Source: Blautia sp. MSJ-19
GTDB lineage: Bacteria; Bacillota; Clostridia; Lachnospirales; Lachnospiraceae
Direction of reading: 5' to 3'
NCBI RefSeq assembly: GCF_018918125.1
Contig: NZ_JAHLQA010000008.1
Location: 1 to 40,956 of the forward strand
Length of the DNA: 40,956 bases
Shown here: in pieces, positions 7,569-20,535 of the stretch
How positions within the stretch are numbered: the stretch's first letter is position 1
How the letters are laid out: every line of letters starts with the position of its first letter
Notes under the pieces: generated by a model
Databases searched by the model: none
Seen by the model: the letters and a program-made list of their open reading frames with translations, nothing else
What the model was told of the DNA's origin: nothing
Made by a program: the position numbers and the translations under genes

Positions 7569-9452
7569 ATGGCAAAAGCAGATTATACACAGTTGGCAGA
7601 GCAAGTTGTAGCGGCTGTGGGCGGTAAAGAAAATATCGTCAATGTTACAAACTGTATGACCCGTCTTCGATTCGTTCTGAAAGATGATACGATTCCAGAC
7701 AAAGAAAAAGTGACCGCTATCAAAGGTGTTCGAGGTGCGATGAACCAGGGAGGGCAATATCAGGTTATTATTGGCACGCATGTAAATGAAGTGATCAAGG
7801 ATGTAAAAAAAGTGGCTGGAATTTCAGATGGAGGCATTAACAAAGAAGACCTCAAACTCATCAAGAATGACAGCCTCTGGAACCGTTTTTTCAAAACGAT
7901 TTCCGGATGTATCATGCCAATGCTTGGGCCAATGATTGCCGGTGGTATTATCAAAGGGCTTCTTGTAATTCTCGTTACGTTTGGTATTTTGAGTAATACA
8001 GATGGAACATATCTTGTCCTGTATGCCGCAGGTGATGCGATCATGTACTTTATGCCGATCATTGTGGGATTTAGCTGCGGAAAAGTGTTTGACTGTAATC
8101 CATATGTAACGGCTGTGATCGGTGCAGCATTTTTGTATCCGAATCTGGTTACAGCAGTGGCAGCTGAAGGTGGAATTTCCTTCCTCAAGATTCCGGTTGC
8201 AGTGGCGACATATTCCAATACATTTTTACCAATCGTACTTGCCGGTTTCGTTGCATCAAAGTTGGAAAAACTGGCGAAGAAATTTATTCCGACTATGCTT
8301 CAGATGATGCTGGTACCGACATTCGTGCTTGCAATCACAGTGCCGTTAAGCTGGCTGGTGATCGGACCGATTATGAATACTGTTTCCGGTTGGCTTTCTA
8401 ATATTGTTTTTGGCGTATTTAATGCAAGTCCGATGATTGGTGGTGTGCTGGTTGGTGCGTTCTGGCAGTTAATGGTACTGCTTGGACTTCATGCAGCGTT
8501 TATTCCGATTTTGATGAATAACTTTTTTACAATGGGAAGTGATCCGGTAAATGCAGTTATGGGACTTACCGTATGGGCTCTTGCAGGTGTAACTCTTGGC
8601 TATGCTCTGAAAAACAAAGATCCTGAGAAAAGAAGTATTGGTTTCGGTAGTCTGGCATCTGCACTTTGTGGCGTGACTGAGCCGGCAATTTATTCTGTAG
8701 CCGTACCAAACTTCAAATTATTTGTATGTGCATGGATCGGTGGTGGTATCAGTGGTGGAATTCTTGGCGCGCTTGGCGCAAGAATGTATGCATTTGCAGG
8801 TGACGGATTATTCCGTATTCCTGCAATGATCAATCCGGATGGCCTTGACGTAAGTTTTTATGGATTTATCGCATGTGCGGCACTTGCATTTGTGATTTCA
8901 GCAGTGCTTTCCTTTATTATGGCAGATGCAGGAGAAAAACCAGTTGCAGCAGAACCAGTTGCACAGCCGAAAAACAGACCAGCAGAAGCAATCACAGCAA
9001 AAGAAGCACATACCGTTTGTGCGCCGGTTGCTGGAAAAGTAATTGACAAAACGGACATCCCGGATGAAACGTTTGCTTCTGGAGCAATGGGAGACGGTGC
9101 AGGTATTGAACCGGCAGAAGGTGTTGTCACAGCTCCTTTTGACGGAGAAGTAGTTTCTGTCATGGATACCGGACATGCAGTAGGCCTTGTTTCAGAAGAT
9201 GGAATGGAACTGCTGATCCATGTAGGCGTAGATACCGTTAAGATGAACGGTGAAGGTTTCCATATGCTTGCAAAAGAAGGACAGAAAGTAAAGACCGGAG
9301 AAAAACTACTCGAGTTTGATATCGATAAGATCCGCAAGGCAGGATTCAGTCCGGTCACAGCAGTTCTTGTGACAAACAGTGATGATTATAAAGAAGTAAA
9401 AATCCTTTCACGTAATGTGAAAGTAAATGACAGATTATTAAAAGTAGATTAA
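7569..9452 (+). CDS. PTS beta-glucoside-type transporter, subunits IIBCA
   Basis: A 627-residue three-domain membrane permease that imports and phosphorylates a glycoside. IIB is residues ~1-90, with phospho-cysteine Cys29 in NVTNCMTRLRF. IIC is ~100-455 with multiple membrane segments and the CGVTEPAIYSV motif. IIA is ~480-627, a crr-type domain with His536 (TGHAVG) and phospho-acceptor His551 (LLIHVGVDTV). Length and B-C-A order are normal for the BglP family. RBS is AGAGAGGGAAG. It is first in an operon with two glycoside hydrolases, so the substrate is probably a beta-glucoside or a decorated one. The exact sugar is not readable. Confidence 0.93.
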   Translation: MAKADYTQLAEQVVAAVGGKENIVNVTNCMTRLRFVLKDDTIPDKEKVTAIKGVRGAMNQGGQYQVIIGTHVNEVIKDVKKVAGISDGGINKEDLKLIKNDSLWNRFFKTISGCIMPMLGPMIAGGIIKGLLVILVTFGILSNTDGTYLVLYAAGDAIMYFMPIIVGFSCGKVFDCNPYVTAVIGAAFLYPNLVTAVAAEGGISFLKIPVAVATYSNTFLPIVLAGFVASKLEKLAKKFIPTMLQMMLVPTFVLAITVPLSWLVIGPIMNTVSGWLSNIVFGVFNASPMIGGVLVGAFWQLMVLLGLHAAFIPILMNNFFTMGSDPVNAVMGLTVWALAGVTLGYALKNKDPEKRSIGFGSLASALCGVTEPAIYSVAVPNFKLFVCAWIGGGISGGILGALGARMYAFAGDGLFRIPAMINPDGLDVSFYGFIACAALAFVISAVLSFIMADAGEKPVAAEPVAQPKNRPAEAITAKEAHTVCAPVAGKVIDKTDIPDETFASGAMGDGAGIEPAEGVVTAPFDGEVVSVMDTGHAVGLVSEDGMELLIHVGVDTVKMNGEGFHMLAKEGQKVKTGEKLLEFDIDKIRKAGFSPVTAVLVTNSDDYKEVKILSRNVKVNDRLLKVD

Positions 9453-9470
9453 GTATAACGGAGGATTCTG

Positions 9471-13480
<4,010 letters not shown>

Positions 13481-13499
13481 GATCCAATATAAAATACAG

Positions 13500-13543
13500 A
13501 AACCTGTCAGTGGTGCGAAAAACACCGCTGGCAGGTTTTCTTT
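13500..13543 (+). terminator. Terminator hairpin, copy B2 of a duplicated element
   Basis: AAACCTGTCAGTGGTG (13500-13515) pairs with CACCGCTGGCAGGTTT (13523-13538), followed by TTTTCTTT. Apart from one loop base the hairpin equals 4688-4726, and the identity continues through GACTCCA and ACAGAA. Confidence 0.9.
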
Positions 13544-13571
13544 GACTCCAAAACAGAAAACAAAAATCAAA

Positions 13572-13600
13572 TTGCGAAAGAGTAGAATAGATAATATAAT
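13572..13600 (+). promoter_or_regulatory. Promoter of the MNT/HEPN cassette
   Basis: TTGCGA (13572-13577) and TATAAT (13595-13600) have a 17-bp spacer. The TTGCGA hexamer is the same as in the 33-bp repeats at 4745-4908. Confidence 0.65.
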
Positions 13601-13636
13601 AAATACTATCAAAGAGTGCTGAATGGGGATTGGAAG

Positions 13637-13930
13637 ATGGAGAATACAGGAATTAACCCAAAAGTTATATCAGAAATAAGACATTTTGCGGAAATATATC
13701 AGGTAAAAAAAGTACTTTTATTTGGATCGCGTGCACGGGGAGATTTTAGAAGAACCAGTGACATTGATCTGGCGGTAAGTGGTGGAGATTTTAACAGATT
13801 TGCTTTGGATGTAGACGAAGAAACAAGTACATTGCTGGAATATGATATTGTAAATCTCGATGCTGAAATGCAGGATGAACTACGAGAATCAATAGAAAAG
13901 GAAGGGCGGATATTATATGAAAAAATATGA
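13637..13930 (+). CDS. MNT-type nucleotidyltransferase (MntA-like antitoxin)
   Basis: A 97-residue minimal nucleotidyltransferase. The catalytic motif is GSRARGDFRRTSDIDLAV, with GSRAxGD followed by SDIDL. I choose ATG 13637 over the upstream GTG 13616 because GGGGAT lies 9 bp before it. Family knowledge: MNT proteins pair with HEPN RNase toxins and neutralise them by AMPylation, and the two genes usually overlap. Here the frame directly downstream begins like a HEPN protein but is cut after 28 codons, so this MNT has no functional partner in the window. Confidence 0.88.
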   Translation: MENTGINPKVISEIRHFAEIYQVKKVLLFGSRARGDFRRTSDIDLAVSGGDFNRFALDVDEETSTLLEYDIVNLDAEMQDELRESIEKEGRILYEKI

Positions 13931-14003
13931 AAATTTTTGTTCCTCATTAGGAAAGAAAATATCATGTATGAACTATAACAGAAAGAATGGAGAATATATT
14001 TGA
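13917..14003 (+). pseudogene. HEPN-domain remnant, truncated to 28 codons
   Basis: ATG 13917 overlaps the MNT stop by 14 bp, the usual architecture of MNT-HEPN pairs. The product begins MKKYENFCSSLGKK, close to the start of HEPN nucleotidyltransferase-substrate-binding proteins (typically ~130 aa), then ends at TGA 14001. The catalytic RxxxxH motif is missing. The end overlaps the RBS and TTG start of the next gene, suggesting that a deletion joined the HEPN 5' end to the hydrolase gene. The HEPN call rests on a short N-terminal match, so it is not certain. Confidence 0.6.
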
Positions 14004-14977
14004 TTTCAAAGACAATGCAGACAATCCTGCACGCATTATCCTATGGAAATATAGAGGTGGAGGCGTCGCGGCGGCTGGCGGATATTAAGAAGCTGGATGC
14101 GATGCGTATATTTGTGAAGAAACTGGATACAAAAGTGTATAATGGCGCTTATGAAGTACCTGTACGGCTGTATTTTCCGAGTGAGGAAGCCATGAGCGGG
14201 GAGCCTGTGGATGGAGAAAAATATCCGGTTCTGCTCTTCTTTCATGGTGGCGGCTGGGTGACAGAAAGTGTGGAAAATTATGACCGTGTGTGTAGCAGGA
14301 TGGCGCAGTCTACAGGGCATATCGTAATGTCTGTAGAGTATCGACTTGCACCGGAATACCATTTCCCGGTTCCTCTGGAGGACTGTTATGCGGCGGCGAA
14401 AGCACTTTACACAGGGCATCTGATCCTTCCGGCAGATCCGGACAGAATCACGATCATTGGAGACAGTGCCGGCGGAAATCTTGCAGCAGCGGTGTGCCTG
14501 AAAGCCAGAAATACCGGTGATTTTACACCGAAGAAACAGATTCTGATCTACCCTGCATTAAATAACTGTTATACAGAAGAATCTCCCTATAAATCCGTGC
14601 AGGAAAACGGTGAAGGATACCTCCTCACAGCAGTCAAAATGGAAGATTATCTCAAATTGTATGAGAGCAGTCCGGATGACAGGCAGAACCCGTATTTCGC
14701 GCCGATTCTTGAAAAAGACCTTTCCCATATGCCAGATACACTGATTCTGACAGCAGAGTTTGATCCTCTGCGGGACGAAGGAGAAGCATACGGAAAACGG
14801 CTGGAAGAAGCGGGTAATTATGTGGAAGTACACAGGATTCCTGAAGCACTTCATGGCTACTTTGCACTGGGGATCCGGTTCCTTCATGTGCAGGAAAGCT
14901 TTGAGATCATGAATAAGTTTTTGAAGAAAGAAGCGGATAAAACGTGGAAACAGGATATTCAAAATGGAGAAAATTAG
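14000..14977 (+). CDS. Alpha/beta hydrolase, hormone-sensitive-lipase-like esterase
   Basis: A 325-residue esterase/lipase of the HSL (family IV) type. The oxyanion motif is HGGGW (His82-). The nucleophile is Ser156 in GDSAGGN, with Asp255 (EFDPLRD) and His285 (EALHGYF) completing the triad. The start TTG 14000 has GGAG 7 bp upstream (13989-13992). ATG 14015 is an alternative. No signal peptide, so cytoplasmic. It overlaps the next gene by 34 bp, so the two are translationally coupled. The partner is an acyltransferase-like protein, suggesting acyl-ester metabolism (inference). Confidence 0.88.
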   Translation: MISKTMQTILHALSYGNIEVEASRRLADIKKLDAMRIFVKKLDTKVYNGAYEVPVRLYFPSEEAMSGEPVDGEKYPVLLFFHGGGWVTESVENYDRVCSRMAQSTGHIVMSVEYRLAPEYHFPVPLEDCYAAAKALYTGHLILPADPDRITIIGDSAGGNLAAAVCLKARNTGDFTPKKQILIYPALNNCYTEESPYKSVQENGEGYLLTAVKMEDYLKLYESSPDDRQNPYFAPILEKDLSHMPDTLILTAEFDPLRDEGEAYGKRLEEAGNYVEVHRIPEALHGYFALGIRFLHVQESFEIMNKFLKKEADKTWKQDIQNGEN

Positions 14978-16755
14978 ATAACGCGGCACTGGCTTTTCCA
15001 CTTGTTACAGACAAGAATGATACCAGAGTATTTCGTTTTTACTGCCAGCTCAGAGAAGCGGTTAACAGCAAAATCCTGCAGCAGGCACTGGATCAGACAA
15101 TGGAAAAATATCCGTTATTCCAGGCTGTTTTAAGAAAAGGATTGTTCTGGTTTTACCTGGAAAGAAGAGATATTCGGGCGGTCGTAAAACAGGAAAAAAG
15201 ACCACCGTGCAGCAGTCTGTATATTCCAGATAAGAAGAGTCTTCTGTTTCAGGTAAGCTACCACAAAAACCGCATTAATTTTGAGGTTTATCATGCCCTG
15301 ACTGACGGTACCGGAGCAATGAATTTCTTAAGTGAACTGGTACAGAATTACCTGATCCTGTCACATCCGGAGGCGAATCTGCCGCGTGTTGAACACATAG
15401 AAGAGACGACTCCCGGAGCACAGGAAGAGGACAGTTTTTCGCAGTATTATTCTTCTGATATTCCAAAAAACAGAGAGAAAAAACCGACAGCTGTAAAGCT
15501 GAAAGGAGAGAAATTACTGCATGCAGATATGCAGATTACAGAGGTCGTGATTCCGGTAAAAGAAACACTGGAAAAAGCACGTTCTTATGGTGTATCCATT
15601 ACCGTATTTCTCACGGCAATGCTGCTCTGCTCAATACATGAGGAGATTCCGAAGAACCGTCAGAAGAAGCCGATTGCATTGATGATTCCGGTCAATCTGC
15701 GGAATTATTTTCCATCACAGTCTATGGGAAATTTCTTCGGATGGATCGAAGTTGGTTATACTTTTTCAGATAAAACAACATTTGAAAATGTTCTTGAAGA
15801 TGTAAAGAAACAGTTTCAGGACAAGCTGTCCAAAGAAAAGATTGCCATGGACATGAACGGTTATGTCCGTATTGAAAAGAATCCGATCGTGCGTGCAGTC
15901 CCACTGGAAATCAAGAAGTACTTCATGATGGCGGGTGCAAATCTTGGAAGCAGAAGTATTACTGTGGTGTATTCCAATATTGGAATATTGAGATTTCCAG
16001 AGGAATATAAAGCGTATATTGATCGGTTTGGAATCTTTGCGAGTACGAATTCCCTGCAGCTTTGTTCCTGCTCTTATGAGGATCAGATGGTGCTTGGATT
16101 TACGTCAAAGATACCAGATGACAGCATTCAGAAAAACTTTATGCGGATGCTTCGTGAAAAAGAGATTCCATATAAAGAAGAGAAAAATGACTTCCCGGGA
16201 TGTGGGGAGCAGAAGAAAAAAGAAGAAATTAAGATCTTGCAGACATTTACATTTCTGTGCCTTGCGGTGGCAGTGATTTGCGGTATGATCAATTACCTTA
16301 TGCTGGAAACACTGAACTGGTTCTGGTTCGCGGCAGCAGGATGTGCCTGTGCATGGCTGGTTGTCAATGTGGCATATTTTAAGAGAAGGAATATCCTGAA
16401 AAACCTGACCTGGCAGCTTTTGCTGATAACAGTTCTGTGCATTTTGTGGGATCACTTTACGGACTGGAAAGGCTGGTCAATCGATTTTGTTTTTCCATTC
16501 GGAACACTGGCAGTTCTCGGTTCAGTCCCCGTAATTGCAGGAGTCAGCCATCTGGAACCAGAAGAATATCTGTATTATCTGCTCCAGGCGGCTATGATTG
16601 GGTGCATTCCGGCGGTCCTGATCTGGACGGGAATCGTACACTACACTTTGCCATCGGTGCTCTGCACGGGTATCAGCTTCCTGACTTTAGCAGGAATGTT
16701 TATTTTTCAGAAGAAGGATACACTGCGGGAATTCAGAAAGAAATTAAGAATGTAA
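14944..16755 (+). CDS. Condensation/alcohol-acetyltransferase-like protein with C-terminal membrane domain
   Basis: A 603-residue protein starting at GTG 14944 inside the preceding gene. No later in-frame start would keep the conserved N terminus. Residues ~1-420 resemble the CoA-dependent acyltransferase/condensation fold. YHALTDGTG near residue 118 is a variant of the catalytic HHxxxDG motif. Residues ~435-590 hold about five to six membrane segments, resembling a domain I recall as DUF6320 in Lachnospiraceae. It probably transfers an acyl group at the membrane. Substrate unknown. Confidence 0.75.
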   Translation: METGYSKWRKLDNAALAFPLVTDKNDTRVFRFYCQLREAVNSKILQQALDQTMEKYPLFQAVLRKGLFWFYLERRDIRAVVKQEKRPPCSSLYIPDKKSLLFQVSYHKNRINFEVYHALTDGTGAMNFLSELVQNYLILSHPEANLPRVEHIEETTPGAQEEDSFSQYYSSDIPKNREKKPTAVKLKGEKLLHADMQITEVVIPVKETLEKARSYGVSITVFLTAMLLCSIHEEIPKNRQKKPIALMIPVNLRNYFPSQSMGNFFGWIEVGYTFSDKTTFENVLEDVKKQFQDKLSKEKIAMDMNGYVRIEKNPIVRAVPLEIKKYFMMAGANLGSRSITVVYSNIGILRFPEEYKAYIDRFGIFASTNSLQLCSCSYEDQMVLGFTSKIPDDSIQKNFMRMLREKEIPYKEEKNDFPGCGEQKKKEEIKILQTFTFLCLAVAVICGMINYLMLETLNWFWFAAAGCACAWLVVNVAYFKRRNILKNLTWQLLLITVLCILWDHFTDWKGWSIDFVFPFGTLAVLGSVPVIAGVSHLEPEEYLYYLLQAAMIGCIPAVLIWTGIVHYTLPSVLCTGISFLTLAGMFIFQKKDTLREFRKKLRM

Positions 16756-16796
16756 AATCAATAACAAAATCAAGATTACGAGAAAGGAAAATTGCG

Positions 16797-16967
16797 ATGT
16801 TAGAATGTGATTATGAAGTGAAACAGATTGATGGAGATTATGCACATCTGCAGAGAATCGATCGCCCGGAGGAGGAACTGAAGCTGGTTGCGAGGGCTCT
16901 TCTTCCAATGGAAATCTACGAGGGCTGTATCTTACATTACGAAATGATGCAGTATTCCATGAAATAA
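16797..16967 (+). CDS. Small DUF3006-like protein
   Basis: A 56-residue protein. ATG 16797 follows AAAGGA (16782-16787). The frame stays open far upstream, but that part overlaps the preceding gene. The pattern VKQIDGDYAHL...ALLPMEIYEGCIL resembles the DUF3006 layout (DRxEGDxAxL...LPxxxxEGDxL). These are short beta-rich proteins without a known role. It lies between the acyltransferase-like and transglutaminase-like genes, in an apparent operon. Confidence 0.65.
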   Translation: MLECDYEVKQIDGDYAHLQRIDRPEEELKLVARALLPMEIYEGCILHYEMMQYSMK

Positions 16968-16983
16968 TTCCAGGAGAAGTACA

Positions 16984-18009
16984 ATGGAGCAGTATTATTA
17001 CAACCATATGAACAAACAGAAGCAGGCTGCTTACCATGGTATCCTTCAGGGTATCAGCAGTCTGGCGGATGAATTTCAGATTCCGGCACTGGAGGGGGAA
17101 GATTTATATAATGTTTTCTTTCAGCTCCGGCTGGATCATCCGGAAATTTTCTGGGCAACGGGATACAAATATCGATATTATAAGGATTCACCGAATATCA
17201 TATTTATCCCGGAATATCTGTTTGATAAAGGCAAAATAAAAGAGCATCAGAAGGCGATGAAATCCAGAGTTGAGAAGCTGGTACGGCCGGCACAGTGCTT
17301 TTCTGAGTGGGAAAAAGAGAAATATGTACATGACTTTATCTGTCAGAATGTACATTATGACAAGCTTAAGAAGGCATATTCCCATGAGATCATCGGTCCT
17401 CTGGGACAGGGTGTGGGTGTCTGCGAAGGCATTGCCAAGGCAGTGAAAGTGCTTCTGGATGCATTGGGAGTCTGGTGTGTGATTGCAATTTGTGGAAACA
17501 ATCCGGAAAAAGGAATCAAATACCGTCATACCTGGAACATTGTCCGGATTGGTGGTATATATTATCATTTGGATGCAACCTTTGATAATACACTTGGAAA
17601 GAGCGATAAAGCCGAAGATATCCGTTATGATTACTTTAATCTGGATGACAGGCAGATTTTCAAAGATCACGAACCGCTGATCGCAGCGGCACCGCATTGC
17701 ATGGATCACGAACATTTTTATTATAAAGAAAAGAAACTGTCTTTTACAAAAACGGAAGATGTGTATAAGCGTTCACTTCAGGCAGCCAAAAAAGGAAAAA
17801 CACTGACATTTCACTGGAGAGGCGGATATCTGACAAGAGAAGTACTGAATGAGCTTCTTGGTCTGATTCGCAGAGCGGGTGAAGAGAAAAATAAGACAGC
17901 AGTTGTCAATGTCAACTGGCCACAGGCTGTTCTGCGTCTGTATTATACAGACACACAGATGCAGGAATGCATCACGATGGAGGATGCGAATGAAGGAGAA
18001 AAAGAGTAA
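16984..18009 (+). CDS. Transglutaminase-like superfamily protein
   Basis: A 341-residue protein with a papain-like transglutaminase core. The triad is Cys147 (GVGVCEGIAKA), His182 (YRHTWN) and Asp197 (HLDATFD). The N-terminal ~100 residues are charged helix and the C-terminal ~90 unassigned. No signal peptide is seen, so it is probably a cytoplasmic protease or amidase-like enzyme rather than a secreted cross-linker. RBS CAGGAG precedes ATG 16984, 16 bp after the previous stop. Confidence 0.85.
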   Translation: MEQYYYNHMNKQKQAAYHGILQGISSLADEFQIPALEGEDLYNVFFQLRLDHPEIFWATGYKYRYYKDSPNIIFIPEYLFDKGKIKEHQKAMKSRVEKLVRPAQCFSEWEKEKYVHDFICQNVHYDKLKKAYSHEIIGPLGQGVGVCEGIAKAVKVLLDALGVWCVIAICGNNPEKGIKYRHTWNIVRIGGIYYHLDATFDNTLGKSDKAEDIRYDYFNLDDRQIFKDHEPLIAAAPHCMDHEHFYYKEKKLSFTKTEDVYKRSLQAAKKGKTLTFHWRGGYLTREVLNELLGLIRRAGEEKNKTAVVNVNWPQAVLRLYYTDTQMQECITMEDANEGEKE

Positions 18010-18060
18010 CGTATACACAAAAATCTGATATTTTCTTTGGTAATAAAAGGGGAGACATAT

Positions 18061-18279
18061 ATGCTGGAAACATTCAATGTTTTACGTATCGATGAGCCTG
18101 ATTTCGGATGTGAGGGTCGTCCGGACGGGATGGAAGTGAAGGATAAAGTCCTTCTCAGGAGTAATTATACAGGGGAAGAAATGGTCGTTCGGGAAAAAGA
18201 TGCCAGGTTATATGAACTGGATATCAATGAAGGTGACCGGGTGTTTATGATTGATGGAGAAATGCGTAAACTTCGCTGA
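18061..18279 (+). CDS. Conserved small hypothetical protein
   Basis: A 72-residue protein with no family I can name. ATG 18061 has AAAGGGGAG at 18046-18054. The upstream in-frame TTG at 18037 has no RBS. The sequence is acidic and beta-like (MLETFNVLRIDEPDFGCEGR, then INEGDRVFMIDGEMRKLR). The EGDRVFxIDG ending recalls small beta-barrel/OB-like proteins, which is only an impression. It closes the cluster starting at 14000. Confidence 0.7.
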   Translation: MLETFNVLRIDEPDFGCEGRPDGMEVKDKVLLRSNYTGEEMVVREKDARLYELDINEGDRVFMIDGEMRKLR

Positions 18280-18301
18280 TGAAGGAAATGCATATACAGT
18301 A

Positions 18302-18359
18302 TTTGTTTAGATTTTGTTTAAGTTTCAGCCGCTTTTTATTCAGCATTATCAGCTATGAT
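18302..18359 (+). promoter_or_regulatory. Direct repeats and promoter of the two-component operon
   Basis: TTTGTTTAG (18302-18310) and TTTGTTTAA (18313-18321) are spaced by 11 bp, one helical turn, the arrangement expected for an OmpR-family response regulator. A -10 TATGAT lies at 18354-18359 with a poor -35. The same TTTGTTTAG word appears twice before the next operon (20458-20466, 20481-20489). Confidence 0.5.
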
Positions 18360-18446
18360 AAACATGAATAAAAATATCATCTTGGGATATTTTGTGTAAA
18401 CAGCAGCAGATATCCTGGCAGATGGATGGAAGGGAGCGGACAGATA

Positions 18447-19667
18447 ATGAAAAAAGAAAATGCGGAAAGTACCGCAAAAAACACAGTAAAAAGGCGTATT
18501 TTTCTTTCAAATACACTGATGATCCTTGTCACGCTGGTGTTGTTTCTTGTGATTAATATGGCAATCATCAAAATCTATGCGGAATCAATCGAGCATGAAT
18601 TTGAGGTCAGTGCAGATCAGCTTCTGGATGATGATGCTCTGGAAGACATGGTAAAAGACTGGACAGTTAAGAAGAATGAATTTATTCTGTTGTTTCTGGC
18701 AGACGGTGTGATCTGCATTCTCGCGCTGGTGGGAGTCAGCCAGGTATTTACCAGAAATCTGACAAAGCACATCATGGAGCCGTTGGATGCACTGGATGAA
18801 GGGGCCAGAAGAGTGCAGGCAAATGATCTGACGCAGGATATCCTGTATGTGGGTGATGCAGAATTTGAGGAAGTATGTACTACATTTAACAACATGCAGG
18901 GACATATTCTGGAAGAACAGGAAAAGAATCGCAGGTATGAACAGGCGAGAACGGATATGATTGCAGGGATCTCACATGATCTGAGGACTCCGCTTACCGC
19001 GATTAAAGGCAGTATCAAAGCAATGCTTGACGGTGTTGCTGCGACACCACAGATGCAGCAGAAATTTCTCAATGCTGCTTATCGGCGGACCGGAGAGATG
19101 GATGTTCTTCTGAATCAGCTGTTTTATCTGTCCAAGCTGGAGACCGGCAATATGCCGCTGGAAATCCGGGAAATCAATCTGACGGATTTTCTTGCAAAAT
19201 ATGTAACCGGAAAGCAGGAAGTTCTGAATCCGGAAGAAGTGGAACTTCATGCGGTCCTGCAGGAAAGAAAGTATTTCACAATGGTTGATCCGGAGCAGAT
19301 GCAGAGGATTCTGGATAATCTTGTGGAAAACAGTGTAAAATACAGTGAAAAATCTCCGGTACATGTGGAAATCTCTCTGAAATCTGCAGGTGAGAAACTT
19401 CAGCTGAAGGTTTCTGATGATGGAGCAGGTGTAGATAAAGAAAAACTTCCACATATTTTTGAAGAATTTTACCGGGCAGATGAGTCCAGAAACAAAAAAG
19501 AAGGCAATGGACTTGGACTTTATATTGTGAAATACCTGATTGAGGCAATGAGTGGCAGGGTCCGTGCATATAATGAACATGGTCTTACAATCGAGATGGA
19601 ATTACCACTGACTGCACAGGAAAAAATGGAACCGGAAGAGACTCTGAAAGAAAAAGTCGATAAATAA
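18447..19667 (+). CDS. Sensor histidine kinase (HAMP, HisKA, HATPase)
   Basis: A 406-residue membrane kinase. Two membrane segments lie near residues 17-40 and 73-95 with only a ~35-residue outer loop, so the sensor is tiny or intramembrane. A HAMP linker follows. The dimerisation box has phospho-His177 in GISHDLRTPLTA. The ATPase has N box NLVENSVKYS, G1 DDGAGV and G2 GNGLGLYIV. ATG 18447 follows AAGGGAG. ATG 18426 in the same frame lacks an RBS. Kinase before regulator is the less common order. It probably senses envelope stress, judging by the downstream lipid-carrier genes. Confidence 0.92.
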   Translation: MKKENAESTAKNTVKRRIFLSNTLMILVTLVLFLVINMAIIKIYAESIEHEFEVSADQLLDDDALEDMVKDWTVKKNEFILLFLADGVICILALVGVSQVFTRNLTKHIMEPLDALDEGARRVQANDLTQDILYVGDAEFEEVCTTFNNMQGHILEEQEKNRRYEQARTDMIAGISHDLRTPLTAIKGSIKAMLDGVAATPQMQQKFLNAAYRRTGEMDVLLNQLFYLSKLETGNMPLEIREINLTDFLAKYVTGKQEVLNPEEVELHAVLQERKYFTMVDPEQMQRILDNLVENSVKYSEKSPVHVEISLKSAGEKLQLKVSDDGAGVDKEKLPHIFEEFYRADESRNKKEGNGLGLYIVKYLIEAMSGRVRAYNEHGLTIEMELPLTAQEKMEPEETLKEKVDK

Positions 19668-19698
19668 AATCTAAAACCAGAAGAAAGGACCGAACAGA

Positions 19699-20412
19699 AT
19701 GGCTGACCAGAACAGAATTCTGATTATAGAAGATGATGAAGATATCAGTATGATAGAAGAAGCATATCTGGCGGCAGCCGGATTTGATACAACAATTGTT
19801 TCAGACGGAGCAAAAGTCAATGAGATTCTTGATAAAGAGGAGTTTGATCTGATCCTTCTGGATCTGATGCTGCCAGGTAAGAGCGGGTACACGATCTGTC
19901 GGGAGATCCGCGACAGACTCGATATTCCAATTCTTATGGTAACAGCACGTTCAGAGTCTGTGGATAAGATTCGTGGCCTTGGTATGGGAGCAGATGATTA
20001 TATCCCGAAACCGTTTGATCCGGCAGAGCTGGTTGCGCGTGTGACAGCGAATATTCGCCAGTATGACCGCATGAAGGAGAAATTTCAGAATGCAGAAGTT
20101 TTTGATGGACCGGATGAGATTCGTATCGGAGACCTTCGTATTCTGGTCAATAGCTGGAAAGTCTACAAGGGGGAGCAGGAAATTCGCTTTCCGAATAAGG
20201 AATTTGAGTTACTGAAATTCCTTGCCATGAATCCGAATATTGTTTTTTCGAAAGAGAAGCTTTTTGAGAAAATATGGGGATTTGATTATGCGGGAGACAG
20301 TGCAACGGTTATGGTGCATGTTAATCGTATTCGTGAGAAGATTGAGGATGACAGCAAGAATCCGAAGATTCTCGAGACCGTCTGGGGTGCCGGATATCGT
20401 CTCAATAAATGA
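19699..20412 (+). CDS. OmpR/PhoB family response regulator
   Basis: A 237-residue regulator. The receiver is residues 1-~120, with acidic pocket EDDED and phospho-acceptor Asp55 (LILLDLMLPG). TAR and KPF complete the active site. The DNA-binding winged helix is ~140-237, ending VWGAGYRLNK. It follows the kinase by 31 bp and should bind direct repeats like the TTTGTTTAG pairs seen before both this operon and the following one (inference). Confidence 0.93.
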   Translation: MADQNRILIIEDDEDISMIEEAYLAAAGFDTTIVSDGAKVNEILDKEEFDLILLDLMLPGKSGYTICREIRDRLDIPILMVTARSESVDKIRGLGMGADDYIPKPFDPAELVARVTANIRQYDRMKEKFQNAEVFDGPDEIRIGDLRILVNSWKVYKGEQEIRFPNKEFELLKFLAMNPNIVFSKEKLFEKIWGFDYAGDSATVMVHVNRIREKIEDDSKNPKILETVWGAGYRLNK

Positions 20413-20457
20413 GTGTTCTGAAGCACATTCTGATTCACAGTTATAAATAATTTAAGA

Positions 20458-20505
20458 TTTGTTTAGGAAATTACCTCCTGTTTGTTTAGTGTAGACAGTT
20501 ATGAT
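20458..20505 (+). promoter_or_regulatory. TTTGTTTAG repeats and promoter before the DUF368 operon
   Basis: TTTGTTTAG occurs at 20458-20466 and 20481-20489, 23 bp apart, followed by TATGAT at 20500-20505. RBS is GAGGAGG (20521-20527). The repeat word is shared with the two-component operon promoter. Confidence 0.45.
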
Positions 20506-20535
20506 TGTCTCATAAGCAAAGAGGAGGTTTTTGTT

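Noticed and set aside
16437..16796. Upstream part of the frame containing the DUF3006-like protein.
   Set aside because: It overlaps the acyltransferase membrane domain; the RBS and domain both place the start at 16797.
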